The notes under the pieces are model-generated. The model ran no database searches. It worked only from the letters and a program-made list of their open reading frames with translations, and was not told the DNA's origin. From contig JAEUJO010000162.1 in the NCBI GenBank assembly GCA_016794615.1, positions 1 through 37,237 of the forward strand: a stretch of DNA of 37,237 bases. Reading direction: 5' to 3'. Positions within the stretch are counted from its first letter, which is position 1. The number at the start of each line of letters is the position of its first letter. The stretch comes from Pseudonocardia sp. GTDB lineage: Bacteria > Actinomycetota > Actinomycetes > Mycobacteriales > Pseudonocardiaceae. Shown piece after piece: positions 15,821 to 24,018 of this stretch. The position numbers were made by a program, and so were the translations under genes.

Positions 15821-17803
15821 ATGTTCGGGACCGTGCTCGTCGCCAACCGCGGGGAGATCGCGCTCCGGGTGATCCACACGTTGCGCGCCATGGGGATCCG
15901 CTCGGCCGCGGTGTACTCCGACGCCGATCTGGACGCGCCGCACGTGGGCGCGGCGGACGTCGCGATCCGGCTCGGGCCCGCCGCCGCGGCGGCGAGCTAC
16001 CTGTCGATCGACCGGGTCGTCGCGGCGGCGCTGGCGACGGGTGCGGAGGCGATCCACCCCGGCTACGGCTTCCTGAGCGAGAACGCCGCGTTCGCCACGG
16101 CCTGCGCGAGGGCCGGGATCACCTTCATCGGCCCGCCGGCGGGGGCGATCGAGGCGATGGGCGACAAGATCCGCGCCAAGCAGACGGTGGCCGCGGCCGG
16201 CGTTCCGGTCGTGCCGGGGTCGGACGGCGCCGGGCTCACGGACGCCGAGCTGGCACGGGCCGTTGCCCGGATCGGCTACCCGGTGCTGCTCAAACCGTCG
16301 GCGGGCGGCGGCGGGAAGGGCATGCGCGAGGTCCACCGTCCCGACGCCCTCGCTGACGCCCTCGCGTCGGCCCGGCGCGCGGCGCGCGGCGCGTTCGGCG
16401 ACGACACCCTGCTCGTCGAGCGCCTGGTCACCACGCCGCGGCACATCGAGATCCAGGTCCTGGCCGACACCCAGGGCCACGTGATCCATATCGGCGAGCG
16501 GGAGTGCTCCCTGCAGCGCCGCCACCAGAAGATCCTCGAGGAGGCCCCGTCGCCGCTGCTCACCCCGGCGCAGCGTGCGGCGATGGGCGCCGCCGCCTGC
16601 GCCGCCGCCCGGGCCTGCGGCTACACCGGTGCGGGCACCGTCGAGTTCATCGTCGCCGGCGATCGGCCGGACGACTGGTTCTTCATGGAGATGAACACCC
16701 GCCTGCAGGTCGAGCACCCGGTCACCGAGGAGATCACCGGGCTCGACCTGGTCGAGCTGCAACTGCGGGTGGCCGCGGGGGAGCCGCTGCCGCTCACGCA
16801 GGACGACGTCGTGCTGCGCGGGCACGCCGTCGAGGTGCGCGTCTACGCCGAGGATCCCGCTGCCGGGTTCCTGCCCACCGGCGGTCGCGTCCTGGCCCTG
16901 CGCGAGCCGCGGGGTCTGCCCGGGATCCGGGTCGACTCCGGGATCGCCGAGGGCACGGTGGTCGGCTCGGACTACGACCCCCTGCTGGCGAAGATCATCG
17001 CGTACGGCGCGGACCGGGGGGAGGCGTTCCAGCGGCTGGACGCCGCGCTCGGCCGGACCGTCCTGCTCGGGCTCGGCACGAACGTCGCGTTCCTGCGCGC
17101 GCTGCTGGGCGACCCGGACGTGCAGGCCGGGAACCTCGACACCGGCCTCGTCGGCCGCCGGATCGCGGAGCTGGCCGCGGCCGGTCTGCCCGACGACGTC
17201 GTCGGCGTCGCCACCGGCGTCGCGCTGCTCGACCTGGAGCCTCCGGGGCCGATCGTCGACCCGTTCGACGTGCCGGGCGGGTGGCGACTCGGGGAGCCGG
17301 CCTGGACCACCCGCCGGGTGCTCGTCCCCGGGCACGAGCCGGTGGAGGTCCGCTCCCGGGGCCGCGCCGCCGACGCCGAGCTGGTCATCGGCGAGGGCCC
17401 GCCCGTCCGGACCCGCACCACCGCCGATCACCTGCACACCCACGACGGTGTCACGCGCCGGTACGCCGTCGCGCGCGGCGACGACGGGGTGCTGTGGGTG
17501 TCGCGCGACGGCCGCAGCTGGGCGATCCGGGAACAGGAGGCCCTGGAGGCGGCCGCGGAGGAGGCCACGGGCGTCGGCGGGCCGGTGCTCTCGCCGATGC
17601 CGGGCACGGTGACCGTCGTGGAGGTCGTCGAGGGCCAGCGGGTGGCGGCGGGTCAGAAGCTCCTGGCCGTCGAGGCGATGAAGATGGAGCACGTGCTCAC
17701 CGCGCCGGTCGACGGCACGGTGCGCGGGCTGCGGGCACGCCCGGGTGCCACGGTCGCGAGGGACACCGTGCTGCTGGTGGTGGCGGCGGACCGGGAGGCG
17801 TAG
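15821..17803 (+). CDS. Acyl-CoA carboxylase alpha subunit (biotin carboxylase plus biotin carrier)
   Basis: 660-residue protein with the usual alpha-subunit order. Biotin carboxylase N-domain begins FGTVLVANRGEIALRVIHTL; the ATP-grasp region carries KPSAGGGGKGMREV, ERECSLQRRHQKILEEAPSP and MEMNTRLQVEHPVTE. A linker of about 100 residues is followed by a biotinyl domain with EAMKMEH, whose Lys (about 621) is biotinylated. It carboxylates biotin with ATP and bicarbonate and partners with the beta subunit immediately upstream. ATG 15821 gives the family start; an in-frame GTG at 15812 overlapping the upstream stop is the alternative. No acyl-CoA dehydrogenase or other leucine gene follows directly; the next gene is the foreign-looking hsdS on the other strand. 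Confidence 0.95.
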   Translation: MFGTVLVANRGEIALRVIHTLRAMGIRSAAVYSDADLDAPHVGAADVAIRLGPAAAAASYLSIDRVVAAALATGAEAIHPGYGFLSENAAFATACARAGITFIGPPAGAIEAMGDKIRAKQTVAAAGVPVVPGSDGAGLTDAELARAVARIGYPVLLKPSAGGGGKGMREVHRPDALADALASARRAARGAFGDDTLLVERLVTTPRHIEIQVLADTQGHVIHIGERECSLQRRHQKILEEAPSPLLTPAQRAAMGAAACAAARACGYTGAGTVEFIVAGDRPDDWFFMEMNTRLQVEHPVTEEITGLDLVELQLRVAAGEPLPLTQDDVVLRGHAVEVRVYAEDPAAGFLPTGGRVLALREPRGLPGIRVDSGIAEGTVVGSDYDPLLAKIIAYGADRGEAFQRLDAALGRTVLLGLGTNVAFLRALLGDPDVQAGNLDTGLVGRRIAELAAAGLPDDVVGVATGVALLDLEPPGPIVDPFDVPGGWRLGEPAWTTRRVLVPGHEPVEVRSRGRAADAELVIGEGPPVRTRTTADHLHTHDGVTRRYAVARGDDGVLWVSRDGRSWAIREQEALEAAAEEATGVGGPVLSPMPGTVTVVEVVEGQRVAAGQKLLAVEAMKMEHVLTAPVDGTVRGLRARPGATVARDTVLLVVAADREA

Positions 17804-17884
17804 CGCCGGCCGGCGGTGTCACCGAACGGCGACGGACAGGTGCTCGGGTCGGCGTGGCGAGAGCGCGACCGTCCTGGCGCAGCA

Positions 17885-18838
17885 TCACCGCAGGGCGCTG
17901 AACACCTCGTTGCGAGCGGCGGGGAGGAGCGCGTCTGCGAGCCCGCGGCTCCGACTCTGAACGGCGCGGATACGGGCGGCCTGCTCGGCGGCTCGGCCGA
18001 TGCTCCGCTGCACATCCAGCGCCGGCAACGGCACGTGAATCGATAGGAACCGTTGAGCATCGACTCGCTCTCGTCGAGCACCAAGCCCTACCGACTTCGC
18101 TCGAAGGCGCTCTTCGAAGGCGGAACTTCGAATGATGGCTTGAATGAAGTTCAGGTCAATGTCATCGGCTATCGAGAAGGTGTGGAACTCCTTACCGGAT
18201 ACTCCGAGCTGGCGATACCGTTTGTCGGGGTCCAGCCGGACCTCCTCAATGTCCGCGCGCATCACGGTGTTCAGGGGTGTGTTCCAGGGGAGCTGCCGGA
18301 GAGCGTGCTCGATCGCTCCCCACGGGTCTGTCCGAGATGCGACGGACTTTTCTGTGCGCTCGCGGACGTTCTCCAGGTAGCGTGCCAGACGGCGCTGCTC
18401 CAAGAGGTCGGGAAGGGGTACCTCGATCCCGAGGAGCCGCCCGGGATCAACGCGTTCTCGTCTCGCACCGATCCCGCTTGACTTCGTTCGAAGCTGAGCC
18501 GTGAATCCCGGCCAAGCAAGCAGGTGGTGAAGGTACGCAGGATCGGTCGAGTCGGCGACAGTGAATACGGGAAACTCTGGTGATACGAAGCGGCCGTGTC
18601 CGGTTGGCGGCACCACCGTTATGGCTCCTTCGAATGCTTTGACCTTGCTGTAGACCACGTCGCCCACGCCCAATGGTGTCAGGCTTGAGTACTTCGTCTC
18701 TGCTCCCAGTAGTGGCTCTCGAAGGATAAGGCCTCTTCCGAATCCGGACACTCCAGCCATTGAATAGGTGGTGCCTGCAACAACCTTGACGCCTCGCTTC
18801 TGCCGCAGAATTTGATGTAACGGAATCTGCGGAGTCAC
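17885..18838 (-). CDS. hsdS: Type I restriction-modification specificity subunit, second recognition domain shortened
   Basis: Would direct HsdM to a bipartite DNA site. It has two target recognition domains separated by a conserved helix. The first (about residues 1-125) is complete: QIPLHQILRQKRGVKVVAGT, GVSGFGRGLILREPLLGAET, YSKVKAFEGA, SPEFPVF and GIGARRERVDPGRLLGIEVP. The second (about 170-250) reads YRQLGVSGK and then at once EFHTFSIADDIDLNFI. Compared with the first domain, about 54 residues are missing between GVSG and EFxxF, while the ends still align (GLGARRERVDAQRFLSIHVP). At 317 residues it is short for a two-domain HsdS. The start is GTG 18838, overlapping the hsdM stop by four bases. 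G+C is visibly lower than in flanking genes. Confidence 0.88.
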   Translation of the reverse strand: MTPQIPLHQILRQKRGVKVVAGTTYSMAGVSGFGRGLILREPLLGAETKYSSLTPLGVGDVVYSKVKAFEGAITVVPPTGHGRFVSPEFPVFTVADSTDPAYLHHLLAWPGFTAQLRTKSSGIGARRERVDPGRLLGIEVPLPDLLEQRRLARYLENVRERTEKSVASRTDPWGAIEHALRQLPWNTPLNTVMRADIEEVRLDPDKRYRQLGVSGKEFHTFSIADDIDLNFIQAIIRSSAFEERLRAKSVGLGARRERVDAQRFLSIHVPLPALDVQRSIGRAAEQAARIRAVQSRSRGLADALLPAARNEVFSALR

Positions 18839-20337
18839 CAGGAGAAGTCCTTGATTTCTCGCTGCAGCTCCTCCAGCAGTCCGAGGATCTCCCGTTCGGT
18901 CTCGATCAGTTCGGCGACGAGCTCGGCGGGTGGCCGGTGGGTCACGCCGTCGGCCGGGTGCGGGTTGCGGAGGTCGAGGTTGTAGCCGCCTGCCACGATG
19001 TCGCTGACCGCGACCTTCCAGGCATGCTCGTTCTCCTCGCGGCCCGCGTGCGTACCGCCACCCCACCACGCCTCGCAGCCGGCGAACTCCTCGTACCGCA
19101 GCGGTTTCGTCTTGGTGTAGTTCTTGCGCCCCTCCGGCAGCGGGTGCTCATAGAACCACACGTGCGGCTGCTGCTCGCCCTTCTCGAAGAACAGGACGTT
19201 GCTCGGGATCAGCGTGTACGGAGCGAACACGCCGTTGGGCAGGCGGACGACGGTGTGCAGGTTGAACCGCGACAGCAGGTCTTTCTTGATCTTTGCGCCG
19301 ATCCCCTGGTCGAACAAGACGCTGTCGGGCACGACGATGGCGCAGCGCCCGGTGCGGCTGCGTTCCAGGCGTGCCATCGCCGCCTGCAGGAACAGCCACA
19401 CGGTCTCGGAGGTGCGCTTGGCGCTCGGAAAGTTGCCGAGGATCGAGGCCTCCTCCTCGCCGCCGAACGGGGGGGTTGTGACCACGACGTCGACCCCCGT
19501 GCGCTGCATCTCGGCGGGGTCGAACCCCAGCGCATCGGCTCCGGTCACGTGCGGCTGGTCGACTCCGTGAAGGAGCAGGTTCACGAGACACAGCAGGTAC
19601 GGCAGCGGCTTCTTCTCGATCCCGCGGATGCCCTCCTTGACGGCTTTGACCTGCGCCGCTGTGAGATCGGAGGCCGCGATCATGTGCTCGAACGACTCGA
19701 CGAGGAATCCGCCCGTTCCCGCGGCGGGGTCGAGCACGCGCTCGCCCGGTTTCGGGTCGATCCGCCCGACGACGAACCGCACGAGCGGGCGCGGGGTGTA
19801 GAACTCCCCCGAGTCGCCGGCTGCATCGCGCATCTCGCGCAGCATCGACTCGTAGAGGTGCGCCATGGTGTGGATGTCGTCGGAGTTCGTGAACTCGACC
19901 TTGTCGAGCTGGTTGATCAGCTCGCGGAGCAGGTGCCCGGAGAGCATCCGGTTCTGCACGTCCTGGAAGACGCGCGCCAACGTGTCGTGCGGGTCGGTCG
20001 CCTGCCCCGTGCCCTTCAGCTCGCGGAGTCCAGGAAGGAGCGTGCCGTCGACGAAGGTGAGCAGAGCGTTGCCGGTGCGGCCGTTGGTTTCGGCCCAGCT
20101 CGACCAGCGCAGGTCGTCGTCCAGGATCGGCCGGTAGTCGCGTTGCTGCACCGCCCGCTGCTTCTCGAGGTCGTCGAAGGCCTTGAGGAACAGCAGCCAC
20201 GCCATCTGTGGCAGCCGGTCCAGCTCGCCGTTGAGCCCGGCGTCCTTCCGCATGATGGTGCGTGACTCCGTGATGACCGCAGCCAGTCGCGCCCGAGTCG
20301 TCTGCGGCTCGTTCGACCTGGCAGGTGCGGGGCTCAT
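18835..20337 (-). CDS. hsdM: Type I restriction-modification methyltransferase subunit
   Basis: N6-adenine DNA methyltransferase subunit of 500 residues. It has an N-terminal helical HsdM domain (about 10-145), then the N6_Mtase domain: GEFYTPRPLVRFVVGRI (about 177-193), motif I VLDPAAGTGGFL (about 201-212) and motif IV around 285-293. Motif IV reads TTPPFGG, whereas the family has N/D-PP-F/Y; the catalytic Asn is replaced by Thr at 288 (codon 19474-19476). If correct, this should reduce or abolish methylation. ATG 20337 overlaps the stop of the frame-restored abiEii as ATGA, and the gene overlaps hsdS, so abiE and hsd genes are one operon. No hsdR is present in the window. Confidence 0.93.
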   Translation of the reverse strand: MSPAPARSNEPQTTRARLAAVITESRTIMRKDAGLNGELDRLPQMAWLLFLKAFDDLEKQRAVQQRDYRPILDDDLRWSSWAETNGRTGNALLTFVDGTLLPGLRELKGTGQATDPHDTLARVFQDVQNRMLSGHLLRELINQLDKVEFTNSDDIHTMAHLYESMLREMRDAAGDSGEFYTPRPLVRFVVGRIDPKPGERVLDPAAGTGGFLVESFEHMIAASDLTAAQVKAVKEGIRGIEKKPLPYLLCLVNLLLHGVDQPHVTGADALGFDPAEMQRTGVDVVVTTPPFGGEEEASILGNFPSAKRTSETVWLFLQAAMARLERSRTGRCAIVVPDSVLFDQGIGAKIKKDLLSRFNLHTVVRLPNGVFAPYTLIPSNVLFFEKGEQQPHVWFYEHPLPEGRKNYTKTKPLRYEEFAGCEAWWGGGTHAGREENEHAWKVAVSDIVAGGYNLDLRNPHPADGVTHRPPAELVAELIETEREILGLLEELQREIKDFSW

Positions 20338-21205
20338 GCGAAGTCCTCTCCGTCGGTGGCGGGGAGGGCACGGCAGTACTCGGCGCTGACCGCCGACCAG
20401 CCCTGTCGAGCGGTGGATGCGGTCAGGCCGAGCTCGGCGGCCATCACGGCGTAGGGAGCGGTCCAGCTGGCCGGAGGTGGCGGCAGGTCGGCGGTGGCGT
20501 CGACACGTCGCGCACTGCGTAGACCTGCCGTAGCCGCGCGCTCAACGGCTCCGGCGACAGGACACCGGCTTCGGTCAACAGGACCAGGTCCACGAGATCC
20601 TTGACGCGACTCGACGGCCGGTCACGGGCGTAGATGCGGGCGTACGCGTGGAGCTTCTCGGCGGCATGCTGGTGCACGTCGACGGCGGGGACGGCCACCG
20701 GACCGTGGCCGGGAACCCCGCGAAGGAGTGGTTCGAGGACCAGCTTCTCGACGCCGCCCGCGATCTCGCCCGGTCGGGCGACGACGTCGAGCTTCACAGA
20801 TTCGAAACGGTCACCACCCACAGTGGCGCGCACGGTGATCCGCCACCCGGGATTGCCCAGCTCGTCAGCCGAGATCGGGGCGGGGAGCCCGACGTCGAAG
20901 CGGAAGCCGTCGGTCGGTGCGGCGGTCGAGACCTCGGCGGACAAGAGGTCCTGGACGTCGAGGACGGACCTGACGGGTTCGTCGGCCACCAGCGCCACGT
21001 CGAGGTCCTTCGTCGCGCGTGCAGCCGTGCCGAGTCGCACCTCAAGGCAGAACCCGCCCTTGAGCACCCAGTTCTCCGACACCGCCAGGCGCGCGAGGAG
21101 CCGCTGAAAGGTCAGGTGGCGGCGGAGCCTTGCCGGGTCGATGCCGCGCTCAGTGGCGAGGTTCCGAATGCGATGCCCGAGGCTGCGGGCCAGGTCTGGG
21201 CGCAC
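20334..21205 (-). pseudogene. abiEii: AbiEii-type nucleotidyltransferase toxin gene with C-terminal frameshift
   Basis: Toxin half of a type IV toxin-antitoxin / abortive infection pair. From GTG 21205 the frame encodes an AbiEii domain: HRIRNLATERGIDPARLRRH, the nucleotidyltransferase core WVLKGGFCLEVRLGT with TKDLDVAL (about residues 46-71), and the AEKLHAYARI and SRVKDLVDLVLL helices. After about residue 239 (near 20488) this frame runs into Arg/Pro-rich residues and stops at 20444. The next frame immediately continues as DLPPPPASWTAPYAVMAAEL and ends in TGA at 20334, overlapping the hsdM ATG. That matches the family's usual C terminus (PPxxWxxxY), so a one-base loss in the run CCACCGCCG is likely. 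The start overlaps abiEi by about 94 bases. Confidence 0.8.
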
Positions 21206-21801
21206 AGCTGCGCCTCGCTCGCAGCGATCGCGCGCTCGACCCGAAGTGCCGCGCGGTCGGGCGCGGCATCCGTCGCGAGCAGGAGCGCCCGTCTGCTGAG
21301 CCTGCCGAGTCGCAATCCGTCGAGCACGGCGCGATCGAGGTGTTCCTGGGCAGTGTCGCCCTGTGCAACGTCGAGCAACGTTCGGACCGGAGTGGTGACC
21401 GACCAGGCGCCGCGCTGCTCGATGTCGTCGTCGGCCAGTTCGGCGACGTGCAGCACGACCGCGTCGTCGCGCCGGTGGAAGGAGGGATCGACGGTGAGAT
21501 GCAGTCGGCCCGGATCGAGATCCGACAGCCCGTGGACGGACAGAGCGGTCTCGTGGGAGACCACTGCACGACCGCCGCTCCAGAGCGACCACCTGACGTA
21601 GGCGTCGTCGGAGGTGACGGGCCAGTCCGGGAAGCGGTAGACGCCGCGGTCGATCCGTACCCAGTTGCCGTGGTCGGCGTGGTACTTCTGGGCCTGGTAG
21701 CTGTACCCCACGTTGAGCGCCTGGGAAGTGGTGAAGTAGCCGGCTTGGTCGAAGGCGAGCGCCGTCAGCCGTCGACGGAGATCCTGGCGGGGGCCCGGCA
21801 C
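21112..21801 (-). CDS. abiEi: AbiEi-family antitoxin / transcriptional repressor
   Basis: 229 residues with the AbiEi antitoxin layout. An N-terminal winged helix (about 5-50: ALAFDQAGYFTTSQALNVGY, GNWVRIDRGVYRFPDWP) is followed by the AbiEi C-terminal domain (VSHETALSVHGLSDLDPGRL, HLTVDPSF, GAWSVTTPVRTLLDVAQGD, AVLDGLRLGRLSRRALLLAT). These proteins neutralise the AbiEii toxin and repress their own promoter. GTG 21801 is the only early start in frame and lies directly downstream of an A+T-rich stretch that probably holds the operon promoter. First gene of abiEi-abiEii-hsdM-hsdS. Confidence 0.88.
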   Translation of the reverse strand: MPGPRQDLRRRLTALAFDQAGYFTTSQALNVGYSYQAQKYHADHGNWVRIDRGVYRFPDWPVTSDDAYVRWSLWSGGRAVVSHETALSVHGLSDLDPGRLHLTVDPSFHRRDDAVVLHVAELADDDIEQRGAWSVTTPVRTLLDVAQGDTAQEHLDRAVLDGLRLGRLSRRALLLATDAAPDRAALRVERAIAASEAQLCAQTWPAASGIAFGTSPLSAASTRQGSAAT

Positions 21802-21900
21802 GCAAGGATCTTAACACTCAATCATTACTGTAGTTCTGGTTGAGGTTGAATGGGCAAAACTAAAGATTATGCTAAGGAGATCCAGGTCGGGGGTCGATCG
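21802..21900 (-). promoter_or_regulatory. A+T-rich promoter region of the abiE-hsd operon
   Basis: This stretch is far richer in A+T than the rest of the window. On the minus strand it contains CATAAT (in TTAGCATAATCTTTAG) and other -10-like words, and CTCAA and TTGAG separated by 18 bases. AbiEi proteins usually bind repeats in such a promoter, but I cannot define the operator. It would also be a natural Lsr2 target. Confidence 0.45.
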
Positions 21901-22010
21901 AGCTGATCATGCCAGCCGTCGGCGTCCCCGAACTCGTGAGCGATCTCGACCGGCGACCCGACGCGCCGCAGCCGGGGCAGGACAACACGTCGCCCGGTCG
22001 ACGGCACGGG

Positions 22011-22907
22011 TCACGGGAACAGGCCGGCACGCGGCAGGAGGGCGGGAACCTCGTGGCCGAGCTTCTCGCTCAGGAACCCGGCCGTCGGGATCAGGCTCGC
22101 GAGGTCGAAGCCGGTGGTGCAGCCCATTCGTTCGAGCATGTAGACGAGGTCGTCGGTGGCGATGTTGCCCGTGGCCTTCGGGGCGAACGGGCATCCGCCG
22201 ATGCCACCCGCGCTCGCGTCCAGCACGTCCACGCCCGCGGTGACGGCCGCGTAGGCATTCGCGAAGCCGGTGTTCCGGGTGTTGTGGAAGTGGAATCGCA
22301 ACCGCATCGCGTCGCCGACGGTGTCGCGGATCCGCGCTGTCAGGTCGGTGACCTGGCTCGGCGCCCCGACACCGACCGTGTCGCCGAGGCACAGCTCCTG
22401 CGCCCCGGCGTCGGCACAGCGGCGGGCGAACTCCGCCACCCGGGCCGGGGCGACCTCACCCTCGAACGGGCAGCCGAACGCCGTGGAGAGGGTGATCGTG
22501 GTGAACAGCCCACGGTTGCGGGCGGCGTCGACGACGTCCGCGGCCATGGTCATCGCCTCGTCCGCGGTGACGTTCTGGTTGCGCGTGCTGAACGTGTCGC
22601 TCACGCACACCACGACGTTGACCTCGTCGACGTCCGTGCCGACGGCCCGGTCGAGGCCCCTGCGGTTGAGGACCAGCCCGGCGTAGGAGACACCGTCGCG
22701 GCGGGGGACCCGCTCCATGACGGCCTCCGCGTCGGCCATCGTCGGGACCAGCCGCGGATGCGCGAACGAGACGGCCTCGATCCGGCGTGCACCGGCGTCG
22801 ACCAACCGCGTGATCAGCTCGACCTTGGTGTCCGTCGAGAGGATCGTGCCTTCGTTCTGGAGCCCGTCGCGGGGACCGACCTCGACGATCGTGATCTCGT
22901 TGTCCAC
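22011..22907 (-). CDS. mvaB: Hydroxymethylglutaryl-CoA lyase
   Basis: TIM-barrel lyase of 298 residues that splits HMG-CoA to acetoacetate and acetyl-CoA, the last step of leucine breakdown. Visible: the N-terminal metal and substrate motif VEVGPRDGLQNEG (residues 8-20), the metal-binding HFHNTRNTGFANA, and the signature GGIGGCPFAPKATGNIATDD with the catalytic Cys at about 239. GTG 22907 gives the normal family start. It follows the aldehyde dehydrogenase pseudogene by 18 bases on the same strand. The methylcrotonyl-CoA carboxylase-like pair lies on the other side of the abiE-hsd island on the opposite strand, so the pathway genes are near but not co-transcribed. Confidence 0.92.
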   Translation of the reverse strand: MDNEITIVEVGPRDGLQNEGTILSTDTKVELITRLVDAGARRIEAVSFAHPRLVPTMADAEAVMERVPRRDGVSYAGLVLNRRGLDRAVGTDVDEVNVVVCVSDTFSTRNQNVTADEAMTMAADVVDAARNRGLFTTITLSTAFGCPFEGEVAPARVAEFARRCADAGAQELCLGDTVGVGAPSQVTDLTARIRDTVGDAMRLRFHFHNTRNTGFANAYAAVTAGVDVLDASAGGIGGCPFAPKATGNIATDDLVYMLERMGCTTGFDLASLIPTAGFLSEKLGHEVPALLPRAGLFP

Positions 22908-22925
22908 TCGGACCCCCTGGCTCCG

Positions 22926-23750
22926 CTAGCCGAGCGTGAACGGGTCGCGGGTCGTGCCGGTGAGCTCCACCCATACGGACTTGACCTCGGTGTACTCGTT
23001 GAGGGCGTCGGCGCCGTTCTCGCGGCCGAGGCCGCTGTGGCCGAAGCCGCCGAAGGGTGCGTACGGGCCGAGCACCCGGTAGGCGTTGATCCACACGGTG
23101 CCGGCTCGCAGCCTTGCGGCCACCCGGTGCGCGCGCTGCACGTCGCGGGTCCACACCGAGCCGGCCAGGCCGTACCGGGTGTCGTTCGCGAGCGTGAGCG
23201 CCTCCTCCTCCGTGCGGAACGTCAGTGCCGCGGTGACCGGACCGAAGACCTCCTCACGCACCACGGTGTCGTCGGTCCCGACGCCGGTGAACAGCGTCGG
23301 CCGGACGAACAGCCCGCCGATGTCGGCCGCCGAACCGCCGCACGCCGCCGTCGCCCCCTCGGCCTTGGCCCTCTCGAGGTAGCCGACGACCTTCTCGAAC
23401 TGCGGCCGGTTCGCGATCGGACCCATCTCGGTCCCGGGGTCGTTCGGGTCGCCGAGCTTGATCGCGTTCGCCCGCTCCGCCACCAGCCGGACCAGCTCGT
23501 CGTGCACGCTCTCGTGAACGATCACCCGGGAGCCGGCCATGCAGGTCTGGCCGGTCGCGGCGAAGACGCCGGCGATGATGCCGTTGGCCGCCGCGGGCAG
23601 GTCGGCGTCCTCGAAGACGATCTGCGGCGACTTCCCGCCCAGCTCCAGCGTGTACGGGTCCAGCGAGCCGAACGTGCGCCCGTCGGAGGCGTCGACGAAC
23701 GTGCCCGCGATGTAGTTCCGGGACCGCTCGAGCCCGTTCGTGGTGGTCAC
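22926..23750 (-). pseudogene. Aldehyde dehydrogenase with large in-frame internal deletion
   Basis: From GTG 23750, behind an excellent AGGAGG site, the product is 274 residues instead of about 480-500. The first 34 residues are a normal ALDH N terminus (NYIAGTFVDASDGRTFGSLD-PYT). The next codons jump to LELGGKSPQIVFEDADLP, which normally lies about 200 residues later. From there the C-terminal half is intact, with catalytic Cys at about 70 (ATGQTCMAGSR), EEVFGPV and PFGGFGHSGLGRENG. The missing part holds the NAD-binding Rossmann fold (PWN and FTGS motifs), so activity is not expected. The junction is at about 23649-23651. Because frame is kept, it could be annotated as an intact short protein. 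Confidence 0.85.
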
Positions 23751-24018
23751 GAGTCCTCCTCGCTGTACGGGAGGTACCCAGTCTCGGTCGGGCGGATCAC
23801 CCGGGCAAGCCGCTGGATGCCGACCGGCCGGACGCACGACCGAGCCCGTCGGCGCGGCCCTCGCCGCCGACCGTGAGGGAGGCGAGGCCACAGGCCGGGC
23901 TCGGGCGCGGAGACCCCTCGCCTGCCTCGCCGGACCGCAGGTGGCGGCCTACGATGAGGTGCCTCCGTCGGCACACGACGGTCGAGCCGGGGATCTCCGG
24001 CGCGGGACGGGGGACGCC

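Noticed and set aside
21802..22010. Attachment site or integrase remnant at the edge of the abiE-hsd island
   Set aside because: No tRNA gene, integrase or matching direct repeats at 17804-17884 and 21802-22010 could be recognised by eye.
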